In this document: piece by piece, positions 45,772 to 56,187 of the stretch
How positions within the stretch are numbered: the first letter of the stretch is position 1
Layout: every line of letters begins with the position of its first letter
Assembly (NCBI RefSeq): GCF_002250705.1
Contig: NZ_NMVP01000034.1
Location: 186,001-250,000 of the forward strand
Reading direction: 5' to 3'
DNA length: 64,000 nt
DNA from: Enemella evansiae
GTDB lineage: Bacteria > Actinomycetota > Actinomycetes > Propionibacteriales > Propionibacteriaceae
Position numbers and translations under genes: made by a program
Notes under the pieces: model-generated
Seen by the model: only the letters and a program-made list of their open reading frames with translations
Databases searched by the model: none
What the model was told of the DNA's origin: nothing

Positions 45772-47085
45772 TCACTCCGATTCGCTGCCCAGCACGCCCT
45801 GCAGCCGCCAGATCCGCAGCGCGAACAGCAGGTCGACGCTGCGCGGGGGCGTACGCCAGTCCTCACCGAGCAGGGACCCGATCCGCTCGCAGCGCTGGCC
45901 GACGGTGTTCACATGGATGTTCAGGGCCTTCGCGGCCGCCGAGATGCCGTGCTCCAGCACCTCGGCCGCGGTCTCGGTGAGCTGGGTACCGCGGTCGCGG
46001 TCGTAGCCGAGCAGCGGTTCGAGGTGGGACTCCAGCAGATCCGCCACGACCTCCGGGGAGACCCCACCGATGAGCAGCGCCGCGATGCCCAGTTCGTCCG
46101 CGCCGCGGTGCCCGGGCCCGGTACGCAGGCACTGCTGGACCGCCAGCGCCTGGTGCGCCCGGCGCTGGATCCGGTCGGCCTCGGCGAGCCCGGTGCCGTG
46201 CGCCCAGCCGATCTGCGGATGCAGCTCGGCCAGCCGGGACACCAGCAGCCCGGCGATCTCGGCCGGGTCGGCGCCCTGCAGCACCACACAGACCTGCCCC
46301 CGGTGCCGGGCCACCACCATCCGGGTGTCGGGGAGCAGCTGCCGCAGCCTGGTCATCGTCTGCTGCTGGCGTTCGGGGGCGACCGCCACCACCAGCACCG
46401 CCAACCGCCCCTGGGCGGTGAACCCCATCCGGCGCAACCGGCGCAGCGAGTCCGCCCGGCCGGCGAAGACATCCGCCAGCAGTTCCGGCTCCTGCAGGTG
46501 ATCCAACCGGTCCCGCAGCCCCTCCACCTGCTCGGTGGCACGGTGCAGCCGCCACGCCATCGCCGCCATCGCGGCCATCGCCTGCACCGCCCGGACCACC
46601 CCGGGGCCGAAGATGGTCGGCCGACGCTGGGCGATGAGCAACGCCCCGTGGACCTGACCGTCGAGCCGCAGCGGGGCACCGTGGATGGCCCGGACCCCCT
46701 CGCCGCGCACCACGCTGTCGATGTGGGCGAGGTGGTTCAGCTCCGCATCGGCCAGGTAGTCGCGGGTCTGCACCTCGGTCCCGCCGGCGGCGACACTGCC
46801 CAGCACTCCGGTCCCCAGCGGCATCCGGATGTTCTGGTAGGCCGGGGTGCGGACGCCGTCCCACAGCTCGATCCAGGTCTCACCGGCGACCAGATCGTTG
46901 CGGCTCAGATAGGCCATATCCGCGCCCAGCAGGGTCCGGGTGCGGCGTACCACCGCCTGCAGCACCAACCGGCTGTCGCGGATGCTGGCCATGTCGACCG
47001 CGCACCCCTCCAGGGCGGCGGCGAGTGCACCGGGATCCGGGTCGGCCATGGTCGGTTTGCCGACCCGGCTGCGTGTGACGGCCAT
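45772..47085 (-). CDS. PucR-type regulator with GAF domain
   Basis: 437 residues. An N-terminal GAF-like sensor (about 20-175, with [17 protein letters not shown] and [22 protein letters not shown] parts) leads to a C-terminal PucR helix-turn-helix, [19 protein letters not shown]. Such proteins activate catabolic genes on sensing a metabolite. ATG 47085 was preferred for its upstream TACTAT; ATG 47124 is possible. It diverges from the lactonase-FmdB-dehydrogenase operon with 130 bp between starts and is its likely regulator. Confidence 0.85.
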   Translation of the reverse strand: MAVTRSRVGKPTMADPDPGALAAALEGCAVDMASIRDSRLVLQAVVRRTRTLLGADMAYLSRNDLVAGETWIELWDGVRTPAYQNIRMPLGTGVLGSVAAGGTEVQTRDYLADAELNHLAHIDSVVRGEGVRAIHGAPLRLDGQVHGALLIAQRRPTIFGPGVVRAVQAMAAMAAMAWRLHRATEQVEGLRDRLDHLQEPELLADVFAGRADSLRRLRRMGFTAQGRLAVLVVAVAPERQQQTMTRLRQLLPDTRMVVARHRGQVCVVLQGADPAEIAGLLVSRLAELHPQIGWAHGTGLAEADRIQRRAHQALAVQQCLRTGPGHRGADELGIAALLIGGVSPEVVADLLESHLEPLLGYDRDRGTQLTETAAEVLEHGISAAAKALNIHVNTVGQRCERIGSLLGEDWRTPPRSVDLLFALRIWRLQGVLGSESE

Positions 47086-47093
47086 CACCAGCG

Positions 47094-47099
47094 ATAGTA
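47094..47099 (-). promoter_or_regulatory. -10 element of the PucR-type gene
   Basis: TACTAT on the minus strand, 8 bases before ATG 47085. Confidence 0.5.
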
Positions 47100-47215
47100 A
47101 CCAGTCGGTGTCCGGGGCATACATGGTGCCCGCCCGAAAATGTGTCGCCACCCCATGGTCGGGCCGTCGCCGTTTTCCAAGAATGGAAGGCAACTTCACC
47201 GACGAAGGGGGTCCC

Positions 47216-48022
47216 ATGTCAGAGTTCAAGGCACACCTGTTGCGCACCGGGGTGATGGAGGCCGACGCCACCTGGTTGCTGCTGAAACCGGGCAAGGTGA
47301 TCCGGGATCGCAGCCACAAGAACGATCCGGTGGTCTGGACCGAGGTGCCCACCCACGCGATCCTGATCGACCATCCCGAGGGCAAGATCCTCTGGGACAC
47401 CGGCGTACCCCGCGACTGGGCCGAACGCTGGGCGCCGACCGGACTGCAGGAGTTCTTCCCGGTGATCGACCCGGTCGACGGCCCGGGCTATCTGGACACC
47501 TCACTGGCCGAGATCGGGCTCGGCCCCGACGACATCGACATCCTGGTGCTCTCCCATCTGCACTTCGACCATGCGGCGAACGCGAAGATGTTCCCCAACG
47601 CCAAGGTGATCGTGCACGCCGACGAGCTGGCCGGGGTCAAGACCATCGAGGGCGACTTCGCCGGCGCCCACCTGCTCAGCGACTTCCAGGGCCTGCCGAT
47701 GGACACCGTCAGCGGGGACACCGAACTGGTCGACGGGGTCACCCTGATCTCCACCCCCGGCCACACCTGGGGCACCATGTCGCTGCAGCTGGATCTGCCC
47801 GATCAGGGCACCAAGATCTTCACCTCCGATGCGGTCTATCTCAGCGACTCGTGGGGGCCGCCCGCGATCGGCGCGGCCATCGTCTGGGACAACCTGAAGT
47901 GGTTGGAATCGGTGGAGAAGCTGCGCGGCATCGCCGAGCGCACGAACGCCGAGGTCATCTTCGGCCACGACGGCGAGCAGGCGAAGACCCTGCCCTTCGC
48001 CCCGAACGCCTACTACCACTGA
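47216..48022 (+). CDS. MBL-fold lactonase (AiiA/AttM-like)
   Basis: 268 residues. Zinc ligands: [10 protein letters not shown] (HxHxDH), H in STPGHTWG, D in [10 protein letters not shown] and H in IFGHDGEQ, all as in the N-acyl-homoserine/gamma-butyrolactone lactonase group. ATG 47216 has AAGGGGG upstream. First gene of an operon with a zinc-ribbon protein and an iron alcohol dehydrogenase. In Agrobacterium, a lactonase of this group (BlcC) acts with a 4-hydroxybutyrate dehydrogenase, so gamma-butyrolactone is a good candidate substrate here. Confidence 0.87.
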   Translation: MSEFKAHLLRTGVMEADATWLLLKPGKVIRDRSHKNDPVVWTEVPTHAILIDHPEGKILWDTGVPRDWAERWAPTGLQEFFPVIDPVDGPGYLDTSLAEIGLGPDDIDILVLSHLHFDHAANAKMFPNAKVIVHADELAGVKTIEGDFAGAHLLSDFQGLPMDTVSGDTELVDGVTLISTPGHTWGTMSLQLDLPDQGTKIFTSDAVYLSDSWGPPAIGAAIVWDNLKWLESVEKLRGIAERTNAEVIFGHDGEQAKTLPFAPNAYYH

Positions 48023-48032
48023 GGCACCGGCG

Positions 48033-48398
48033 ATGATCCTCTACGACTTCCGGTGCAGCACCGGACACGAGTTCGAGGCCGCGGTGGCCTCGATGACCGC
48101 CGACAATCCGGCCTGCCCCGCCTGCGATTCCAGTACCAGAAGGGTTTTCTCGCGGATCAACCTCGGCAACTCCGCGTCGGCGGGTCATTCCCGCGAGGAG
48201 ATGCCGCGCAGTTGGCAGGCCACCGGCGGCGGGGACCGGGACACCATTCGGCACTGGCACAAGCAGGCCAGCCAACGCGAGAAATTGGAACAGAAATATC
48301 CCGAGCTGGCCGGGGACCGGCGCCCGGTCCTGGCCCACGAGGGACGCTTCCACGACAAGCCGCTGCGAGCGGGCGACAACCCGGGAGACTGGACATGA
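48033..48398 (+). CDS. FmdB-family zinc-ribbon protein
   Basis: 121 residues. ILYDFRCSTGHEFEA starts the FmdB ribbon, with C8 and PACPACDSS holding the other Cys pair. One expected knuckle is altered (C-S-T-G-H). The C-terminal half is charged and helical. FmdB proteins often sit beside amidase, lactonase or dehydrogenase genes, with unknown function. Its stop overlaps the dehydrogenase start (ATGA). Confidence 0.82.
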   Translation: MILYDFRCSTGHEFEAAVASMTADNPACPACDSSTRRVFSRINLGNSASAGHSREEMPRSWQATGGGDRDTIRHWHKQASQREKLEQKYPELAGDRRPVLAHEGRFHDKPLRAGDNPGDWT

Positions 48399-49681
48399 GC
48401 GAGCAACAGATTCACGAAGAGACCATCTTCACCTGGGGTGCACCGCCCCTGAAGTTCGGCGCCGGGGCGGTCGATGAGATCGGCTTCGACCTCAGCCAGT
48501 ACGACGTCGGCCGCGTGCTGATCATCACCGACGCCGGGGTCGCCGCCACCGGCATCGCCGACCGGGTGCAGGAGTGCCTGACCCGTTACGACATCAAATC
48601 CGAGATCTACGCCGAGTCCCACGTCGAACCGACCGACGAGAGCTTCGAGCGGGCCATCGCGTACGCCAAGGAGAACGGCCCCTTCGACGGTTTCGTCGCC
48701 CTGGGCGGCGGCAGTTCCATCGACACCGCCAAGGCGGTGAACCTGCTGACCACCTACCCCGGTGAGCTGATGGACTATGTGAACAAGCCGATCGGGCGGG
48801 CCCAGACGCCGCCCGGGCCGCTGAAGCCGCTGATCGCGATCCCGACCACCGCCGGTACGGGGGCCGAGTCGACCGCCGTCTGCATCATGGACATCTTGTC
48901 GATGAAGGTGAAGTCGGGGCTCAGCCACTGGCGGCTGCGCCCGACGATGGCGGTGATCGATCCGCTGGTCACCCTCGATCTGCCGCCGATGGTGAGCGCC
49001 GCCTCGGGGATGGACATCCTCTGTCACGCGGCCGAGTCCTACACCGCCAAGCCCTACACCCAGGGCCCGCGGAAGAAGCCCGAGGAGCGGGTCACCTACT
49101 GCGGGGCCAATCCGGTCTCCGATCTCTGGTCGGAGCGGGCCATGCAGCTGCTGGCCAGCTCGTTCAGGACCGCGGTCCACCACGGCGACGATGTGAATGC
49201 CCGCAACGAGATGATGATGGCGGCCACCTTCGCCGGGATGGGGTTCGGCAATGCCGGCGTCCACATCCCGCACGCCAACGCCTACCCGATCGCCGGCATG
49301 GTCCGCGACTACACGCCGCCGGACTACCCGCAGGACGAGCCGATGGTGCCGCACGGGATGGCCGTCTCGCTGACCGCGCCGGAGGCATTCCGGTTCTCCT
49401 TCGAGGCAGCCCCGGAACGGCATCTGCGGGTGGCCGAGCTGCTGAACCCGGACGCGCCGAAGCAGCAGGATCCGGCCGAGCAGCTGCCGAGCGTGCTGAT
49501 CGAGCTGATGGCCGACATCGGCATCCCGAACGGCATCGGCGCGGTCGGCTACACCGAGGACGATGTGGCGGACCTGGCGGCCGGCACGATGAAGCAGCAG
49601 CGGCTGCTCACCACCTGCGCCCGGACACCCACCGAGGAGGACATCCGCGGCATCCTCAGCCGGTCGATCAGCAACTGGTGA
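48395..49681 (+). CDS. Iron-containing alcohol dehydrogenase, hydroxyacid-oxoacid transhydrogenase type
   Basis: 428 residues. N-terminal ETIFTWGAPPLKFGAGAVDE, cofactor region LGGGSSIDTAKAVNLL, and metal ligands in DILCHAAESY, GVHIPHANAYPIAG and VPHGMAVSL. The long form with RKKPEERVTYCGANP between is that of HOT (ADHFE1-like), which oxidises 4-hydroxybutyrate to succinate semialdehyde while reducing 2-oxoglutarate. It is coupled by 4 bp to the FmdB gene and follows the lactonase, fitting lactone ring opening then oxidation. The next enzyme (succinate semialdehyde dehydrogenase) is not here. Confidence 0.88.
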   Translation: MSEQQIHEETIFTWGAPPLKFGAGAVDEIGFDLSQYDVGRVLIITDAGVAATGIADRVQECLTRYDIKSEIYAESHVEPTDESFERAIAYAKENGPFDGFVALGGGSSIDTAKAVNLLTTYPGELMDYVNKPIGRAQTPPGPLKPLIAIPTTAGTGAESTAVCIMDILSMKVKSGLSHWRLRPTMAVIDPLVTLDLPPMVSAASGMDILCHAAESYTAKPYTQGPRKKPEERVTYCGANPVSDLWSERAMQLLASSFRTAVHHGDDVNARNEMMMAATFAGMGFGNAGVHIPHANAYPIAGMVRDYTPPDYPQDEPMVPHGMAVSLTAPEAFRFSFEAAPERHLRVAELLNPDAPKQQDPAEQLPSVLIELMADIGIPNGIGAVGYTEDDVADLAAGTMKQQRLLTTCARTPTEEDIRGILSRSISNW

Positions 49682-49690
49682 GCGGGGTCG

Positions 49691-51085
49691 TCAACCGATC
49701 GGTGCTGATCCCGGCGCCCTGATCTCACCGATCCGGGAGGAGGTGAGCACGCCGAGCAGGGCGACCAGCACCATCGCGCCGAGGACGGCGGCGAAGGTGG
49801 CGTTCGGCAGCGCGGTCAGGTGCAGGGCGGCGAAGATGGTGCCGGCCAGCCCGGTCACGATCGAGTTGCCGAGCGATTCGCCGGAGGTCAGCGCGGAGGC
49901 GTTGCGGCCCTGCTCGGCGGGCCGGGAGAGGGTGATCTGGGCGAGCCCGGTGGAGGAGATCAACAGCCCCATGCCGAAGCCGGCGAACGGCCAGATCAGC
50001 CAGGCGGTACCGACCCACAGCGACGGCCACCAGGCGACCGCCGCACAGCCGCTCAGGCCCACGGCGACCGAGACGGCGCCCAGGGTGATCATCTGGTGCC
50101 GACCCAGTCGGAACCAGCGCCTGGCCTGCAGCCAGGAGCCGACGAACCAGCCGAGCGAGCCGACCGTGAGCATCGCGCCGGCGATCCCGAGCGACTGGCC
50201 GCGCAGTTGCACCAGCATCAGCGGGATGAACGATTCGCCGCCGAAGAACGCGCCGGCGACCAGGGCGCGGGAGGAGACCACCGCCGGCAGCCCGCGACCG
50301 AGGGTGAGGAAGCCGCGCGGCATCAGCCGGGGCAGGGCGAGGGCCAGGAGCAGTACGCCGGCCAGGGCGGCCACCGCGACCAGCCAGTCGAGGCGGATCG
50401 AGACGCGCTGCCCGGCGTACTGCAGCGCGACCGCGGCGGCGGCCAGCACCAGCCCGACCCAGGCCGGTACCGGAGAGCGGTCGCCGGCCTCCCGCGGGCG
50501 CCGCTGCAGGCGTACCAGGGGTGGGCCGGCGAGCAGCGCGGCGAGCAGGATCAGCGGCAGGATGCCGAGGAAGACCCAGTGCCAGGACCAGGTGGTGGTC
50601 ACCCACGCCGAGAGTGGCGGACCGACGAAGGCGGGCAGGATCCAGCAGGCGCTGAACGCGGTCATCATCGCCGGCCGCTGATCCTCGTCGAACGCCTTCG
50701 CGATCACCACATAGAGCCCGACGTTCAACGCTCCCCCGCCCAGGCCCTGGATCAGCCGGCCGAGCAGCAGCATCCACATCGCCGGCGCCAGGCCGGCGAC
50801 CAGCAGCCCGATCGCGAAGCAGGCGGCGCCGAAGGCCAGCGGCGGCAGCGGCCCGCGCCGGTCGGAGAGCCGGCCGGCGGTCACCGACCCGGCGAGCATG
50901 CCGACCATGTAGAGGCTGAACGCCCACGCGTACCACTCCACCCGGCCCAGTTGGGTGGCGGCCGCTGGCATCGCCGTGCTGACCGCGATCCCCTCGAAGG
51001 CGGTCGCGAACACCCCGGCGAGCATCCCGACCGCCAACGGGCGGCGGTCGATCTCGGTGGTCGGCTGCGGGGGCATGGGGTTCAT
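49691..51085 (-). CDS. MFS transporter, EmrB/DHA2-like
   Basis: 464 residues, about 12-14 spans. GRLSDRRGPLPPL (motif A) and the first-span sequence AVGMLAGVFATAFEGIAVST mark a drug or metabolite exporter; GLGGGALNVGLYV follows motif B/C positions. ATG 51085 was chosen, with MPPQP at 51076 as an alternative; the ribosome site is weak for both. It converges on the dehydrogenase gene. Substrate unknown. Confidence 0.88.
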   Translation of the reverse strand: MNPMPPQPTTEIDRRPLAVGMLAGVFATAFEGIAVSTAMPAAATQLGRVEWYAWAFSLYMVGMLAGSVTAGRLSDRRGPLPPLAFGAACFAIGLLVAGLAPAMWMLLLGRLIQGLGGGALNVGLYVVIAKAFDEDQRPAMMTAFSACWILPAFVGPPLSAWVTTTWSWHWVFLGILPLILLAALLAGPPLVRLQRRPREAGDRSPVPAWVGLVLAAAAVALQYAGQRVSIRLDWLVAVAALAGVLLLALALPRLMPRGFLTLGRGLPAVVSSRALVAGAFFGGESFIPLMLVQLRGQSLGIAGAMLTVGSLGWFVGSWLQARRWFRLGRHQMITLGAVSVAVGLSGCAAVAWWPSLWVGTAWLIWPFAGFGMGLLISSTGLAQITLSRPAEQGRNASALTSGESLGNSIVTGLAGTIFAALHLTALPNATFAAVLGAMVLVALLGVLTSSRIGEIRAPGSAPIG

Positions 51086-51151
51086 CCCACCAGTTCGGGC
51101 GGGCTCGGCCAAACCGGTTTCCCGCGGCCACGGGGGGCTCGACAGCCCGCG

Positions 51152-51157
51152 TATGAT
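51152..51157 (+). promoter_or_regulatory. -10 element, leaderless start of the DUF3039 gene
   Basis: TATGAT, 7 bases before GTG 51165; the closest to consensus of those seen. Confidence 0.65.
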
Positions 51158-51164
51158 TCGAGAT

Positions 51165-51449
51165 GTGAGCGAGACCCAGACCGAGACCGAGATCGGCACC
51201 GGATCCCAGACGGTGCTCGATGAGCGCACCGAGTATCGCTACGACGAGGGCGATCACGAGCGTTTCTCGCACTATGTGCCCAAGGAGAAGCTGACCGAGG
51301 CGATGGTGATGGGTACGCCGGTCGTCGCCCTGTGCGGCAAGATCTGGGTGCCCTCCCGCAACCCGGACCGATTCCCGGTCTGCCCGCAGTGCAAGGAGAT
51401 CTGGGAATCGATGCGCTCCGGCGACGGTGACGGCGGCGACGCCGAGTAA
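51165..51449 (+). CDS. DUF3039 small zinc-binding protein
   Basis: 94 residues. Core HERFSHYVPKEKLTEAMVMG, then ALCGKIWVPSRNPDRFPVCPQC, with Cys residues and His forming a likely zinc site (C in ALCG, CPQC). An actinomycete-only family of unknown function. GTG 51165 is set by the -10 hexamer. Confidence 0.88.
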   Translation: MSETQTETEIGTGSQTVLDERTEYRYDEGDHERFSHYVPKEKLTEAMVMGTPVVALCGKIWVPSRNPDRFPVCPQCKEIWESMRSGDGDGGDAE

Positions 51450-51453
51450 CCAC

Positions 51454-51494
51454 GGTCATCGAGCAGGTCGCGCAGCGACCGTGTCGAGATGACC
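51454..51494. repeat. REP-like palindromic element, short form
   Basis: GGTCATCGAGCAGGTCGCGC then AGCGACCGTGTCGAGATGACC; directly after the DUF3039 stop. Confidence 0.85.
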
Positions 51495-51545
51495 TCCGGT
51501 CGAACAACTGATCAGTGTTGCCCTCCGGGCACGCCACAATGAGGC

Positions 51546-52037
51546 ATGCGCTTCGATGTGCCCGTCGACCACGACCAGCTCCGCCGGACGCGCCGCCGGG
51601 CGAAGTACGCGAGCCTGTTCCAGGTGGCCGTCTATCTGATTGCAGCGGTGATCATCGGAACCATGGCCTTGACCATGGATGGGGCGGACGGCTTCCTCGC
51701 CCTGGCCCTGCTGTTCCTGACCCTCGGCGTCGCTCTGGCGATGCTGCTGCTCTTCGGCCGATCGAACTGGTACAGCGGCGCGGACGTGCCCCCGGCCGCG
51801 CTCACCCTCGATCCGTGGGGCGTCACCGCCTACATCGAGCGCCAGCCGGCCCGACAGATCCCGTGGCCGCAGGCGCGGCTCTCTCTCGGCAGCAAGATGG
51901 GCCAACCGATGTTGCGGCTGGACTCCCCCGGCCAGAAGCCGCTGTTCTGGGGTATCAGGATCCTGGCGGTCCCACCGGCGGAGATCGACCGAGCGATCCG
52001 TGCGATGACCAACGGGCAGCGCGCCCTCGGTCACTGA
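51546..52037 (+). CDS. Small membrane protein, family not recognised
   Basis: 163 residues. Two adjacent spans (about 22-44 and 48-70), then a soluble C-terminal domain with ALTLDPWGVTAYIERQPARQ and IPWPQARLSL, resembling PH-like domains of small bacterial membrane proteins. The N-terminus is basic (RRTRRRAKYAS). It is followed by a REP-like element and the convergent ahcY. No function can be assigned. Confidence 0.75.
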   Translation: MRFDVPVDHDQLRRTRRRAKYASLFQVAVYLIAAVIIGTMALTMDGADGFLALALLFLTLGVALAMLLLFGRSNWYSGADVPPAALTLDPWGVTAYIERQPARQIPWPQARLSLGSKMGQPMLRLDSPGQKPLFWGIRILAVPPAEIDRAIRAMTNGQRALGH

Positions 52038-52044
52038 GGCGGGG

Positions 52045-52083
52045 CATCTCGACACGCTCGCTGCGCGAGCTACTCGATGATCG
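52045..52083. repeat. REP-like palindromic element, short form
   Basis: CATCTCGACACGCTCGCTGC then GCGAGCTACTCGATGATCG; between convergent gene ends. Confidence 0.85.
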
Positions 52084-52103
52084 TTGGTGGGATTCGAGCA
52101 GCG

Positions 52104-53531
<1,428 letters not shown>

Positions 53532-53539
53532 GACCAGTG

Positions 53540-53569
53540 AGCCTATCCGCCGGGTGGTTGGGGTGTCGA
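53540..53569 (-). promoter_or_regulatory. Promoter of ahcY, leaderless
   Basis: -35 TCGACA (minus strand, 53564-53569), 18-bp spacer, -10 TAGGCT (53540-53545), then 8 bases to GTG 53531. Confidence 0.55.
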
Positions 53570-53676
53570 AACGTACGCCGCGGTCCCACAAGGCGGAAAC
53601 TTCCCGGCCCCGGCGCGCGACAAGCGGTCCCCCGGGGCCGCACAGTTGCAGCATCACAGCTTCTCGGGGGAACGAC

Positions 53677-54951
53677 ATGAACACCAGGACCAAGCGCATC
53701 ACCGGCGGGATCGCGGCAGCCGCCGCCCTCACCCTGGTACCGGGCATCTGGTACGCCAGCACCGCCTCGGCGGCGATGAGCCCGGACACCAAGCGACTCT
53801 GCGGGCAGAGCTGCTCGATCAACTTTCCGCTGAGCGCCAGCAGCGAGGGTGTGAACGAGGGCAGCGGTGTGAAGACCACCCTGCAGGGCAAGCCCGGTAC
53901 CTACTCGGTGCGGGTCTTCATCGGTGAGAACCCCGACAAGGAGAACAGGGCGACCAGCCTGCGGGCGGTCGGCCCGGTGACCCGGGTGACCGTGAAGGAC
54001 AACGGTTATTCGGAGCCGACCGTGGTCAAGGTGGATCCGCTGAAGGCGCCGCTGACCGGCGGCAAGAAGTTCACCGTGCAGCTTGCCGATGCCAAGGACG
54101 CCAAGTCGCTCGTCGGCGGGACCGCGGGCAGCAAGGGTGCGGCCCTTTTCACGGTGAACTCGCGCCGGGCGCTGGTGATGGACACCCAGAGTTTCGCCAA
54201 CGGGTCGAACTTCACCCTGGTGCAGGCGGGGCTGCAGGGCGATCGCTTCCAGATGCAGATCAAGGACCCGAAGAAGGGCTGGGTGTCGATCACCAGGACC
54301 GAGTGCGTGATGAACGCCCAGCGCACCTGCAAGATCGAGTGGGCCTACCCCGCCGGCGCCACCCCGGAGTCGGAACTGCGGGTGGTGAACCTGGCGAACC
54401 CGAACGACGCGATCTGGAGCTACCGCAAGCAGGGCCCGGGCTCGTCGCCGAAGCCCACCCCGGACAAGACGGCCAAGCCCACCGCGAAGCCGACGCCGGA
54501 CAAGACCGCGAAGCCCACCGCGAAGCCCACCCCGGACAAGACCGCAAAACCGACCGCGAAGCCCACCCCGGACAGGACCGCGAAACCGACGGCGACCCCG
54601 AGCACCGACAAGACGGCCAAGCCGTCGCCGAAGCCGACCACCCCGAAGGGTGGCGAGACGCCGAAGCCGACGACTCCGCCCAAGGGTGGCGAGTCCCCGA
54701 AGCCGACCACCCCGCCGAAGGGTGGCGAGACCCCGGCCCCGGAGCCGACGAATCCGCCCGCTCCCGAACCGACCAGCCCGACCGGACCCGACGGCGGCGC
54801 CGACCAGGGTGGCGATACCGGCACCCCGGCGGGCGGCACCGACACCGGCACGGATTCCGGAACCGACGCCGGCACGGTGGACGACGGCTTCGGCCCGGAC
54901 GTCAAGGACAGCAAGGAAACCGTCGGCGGCCTGGCCAGCACCGGGTTCTGA
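53677..54951 (+). CDS. Secreted protein with Pro/Thr/Lys repeats and LASTGF end
   Basis: 424 residues. A Sec signal peptide (basic start, hydrophobic core to WYASTASA, cleavage about residue 32) is followed by a globular region of about 225 residues with four cysteines (CGQSC and CVMNAQRTC). Next come four 12-residue repeats ([12 protein letters not shown]) and three [16 protein letters not shown] repeats, then a Gly/Asp/Thr stretch. It ends exactly at LASTGF. LAxTG is a class E sortase motif, but no membrane span or basic tail follows, so it is either truncated or not a sortase substrate. ATG 53677 has GGGGGAA upstream. Function unknown. Confidence 0.8.
   Translation: MNTRTKRITGGIAAAAALTLVPGIWYASTASAAMSPDTKRLCGQSCSINFPLSASSEGVNEGSGVKTTLQGKPGTYSVRVFIGENPDKENRATSLRAVGPVTRVTVKDNGYSEPTVVKVDPLKAPLTGGKKFTVQLADAKDAKSLVGGTAGSKGAALFTVNSRRALVMDTQSFANGSNFTLVQAGLQGDRFQMQIKDPKKGWVSITRTECVMNAQRTCKIEWAYPAGATPESELRVVNLANPNDAIWSYRKQGPGSSPKPTPDKTAKPTAKPTPDKTAKPTAKPTPDKTAKPTAKPTPDRTAKPTATPSTDKTAKPSPKPTTPKGGETPKPTTPPKGGESPKPTTPPKGGETPAPEPTNPPAPEPTSPTGPDGGADQGGDTGTPAGGTDTGTDSGTDAGTVDDGFGPDVKDSKETVGGLASTGF
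54454..54741 (+). repeat. In-gene tandem repeats, 36-bp units
   Basis: Four units encoding [16 protein letters not shown] 12-mers (54454-54597), then three units encoding PKGGE-centred 12-mers (54637-54741). Silent differences between units show they are not newly duplicated. Confidence 0.85.
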
Positions 54952-54963
54952 CCCGATCGGTCA
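54949..54963. terminator. Hairpin containing both stop codons of convergent genes
   Basis: TGACC-CGATC-GGTCA; the stem ends are the stop codons of the secreted-protein gene and the SIS gene. Confidence 0.45.
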
Positions 54964-55980
54964 GCGAGCGCTGCCGTCCAGGCCGACCTCGAGGTATGCC
55001 GCGGCGTAGAACCCGGTCTGCAGCAGTGCCGCATACCGGGCCAGTTCGGAACCGTCGTGGTGCTGCACCACGTTGACCCGGACATCGCGGCCCTCGGCCA
55101 TCGCGACCAGCCGATTGCGGGCCACCTGGACCATCTCGTCGCCGTGGCCGTCATCGAGCACCAGCAGCGTCGGCCGCCGGTCGGTAACGGTCTGCTCGAA
55201 CGGGTCGGCGAACGGGTCACGGGCCTGCGCGGCGTCGAGCACGATCAGCAGTGCCTCGGCGTCGGCGGCCAGTGCCGGCCGGCCGGACGCGGCCCGGATC
55301 GCCTCCGCGACCCGGCGGGAGGCGCGGGCGGCGAGCACCGACCCGCCCCAGACCAGCGGCTGCGCGTCGGCCATGCCGAGCGCCAGATCCTTGCCCGGGT
55401 TGGCGGCCAGATCGACGTACGGCGAGCACTCCTCGGCCACCGCATCCATCGCATCGGCCACCGCCAGCAGATCCACCGCCGGCCCCAGCTGCAGCTGCGC
55501 GAGCGCGCCGAGGATCAGCGCGGCGGCGGCCAACGGGTCCTCGGTGCTGGTCGGCAGCAGCGTGGTGGCCCGCGAGCCGGCGTACTCGGCGATCGAGGAG
55601 ACCTGCGGGCAGGCGATCACCAGGCTGCAGCCCCGGCGTACCGCCTCGTGCACAGTGGCAACCAGATCCGGCGTACCGCCCTCGGGCGCCACCACCACGA
55701 CCAGATCGAGCGGGCCCACCCAGCCGGGCAGGCCGTGCCGCGGCCAGGCGACGAACGGGACCGGGCAGGTCGGCTCCAACATGGCCCGGATCAGCCGCGC
55801 CTCCGTCCCGGCGGCGATCACCGCCCGCGGACGCAACGGCTCCAACTGCTGCAACGGCTCGCTCGCCGACCCGTGCTCGATCCGCAACCGGGCACCGGCA
55901 CCGGCCAACCGGCGCAACAACCCGTCGGACCGCTGCAGGGCCTCGGGATCCTCCAGGCGCGCGTCGTCGAACTCGTCCAT
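54961..55980 (-). CDS. SIS-domain protein (sugar-isomerase-like)
   Basis: 339 residues. The first half has the SIS pattern AVIAAGTEARLIRAML, then LDLVVVVAPEGGTPDLVATV and SLVIACPQVSSIAEYAG; the second half is a degenerate isomerase-like domain. It is the counterpart of the conserved protein found next to manB in mycobacteria and is related to phosphoglucose/phosphomannose isomerases, though catalytic residues could not be confirmed. ATG 55980 lies 15 bp after the Trm112 gene end, in the same operon as manB. Confidence 0.82.
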   Translation of the reverse strand: MDEFDDARLEDPEALQRSDGLLRRLAGAGARLRIEHGSASEPLQQLEPLRPRAVIAAGTEARLIRAMLEPTCPVPFVAWPRHGLPGWVGPLDLVVVVAPEGGTPDLVATVHEAVRRGCSLVIACPQVSSIAEYAGSRATTLLPTSTEDPLAAAALILGALAQLQLGPAVDLLAVADAMDAVAEECSPYVDLAANPGKDLALGMADAQPLVWGGSVLAARASRRVAEAIRAASGRPALAADAEALLIVLDAAQARDPFADPFEQTVTDRRPTLLVLDDGHGDEMVQVARNRLVAMAEGRDVRVNVVQHHDGSELARYAALLQTGFYAAAYLEVGLDGSAR

Positions 55981-55995
55981 CGCTGACTCCCCCGG

Positions 55996-56187
55996 TTAGC
56001 GGTGCCGGGCCTCATCGACCAGCAGCACCGGGATCTGATCGACCACCGGGTACGCCAGCGCGCATTCGGGATTGCTGCAGACCAGCTCGGAGCGCTCGTG
56101 GTCGACCGCCAGCCGGGAATGGCAGTTCGGGCAGGCCAGGATCGCCAACAGCTCGGGCGAGAGATGTACGCCGGTCTCCGCGGTCAC
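55996..56187 (-). CDS. Trm112-like zinc-ribbon protein
   Basis: 63 residues. LLAILACPNCHSRLAVDHE and LVCSNPECALAYPVVDQIPVLL are the UPF0434/Trm112 hallmarks, with Cys pairs CPNC and CSNPEC. Trm112 proteins activate methyltransferases; the bacterial partner is unknown. The GTG overlaps the manB stop by 4 bp. Confidence 0.9.
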   Translation of the reverse strand: MTAETGVHLSPELLAILACPNCHSRLAVDHERSELVCSNPECALAYPVVDQIPVLLVDEARHR

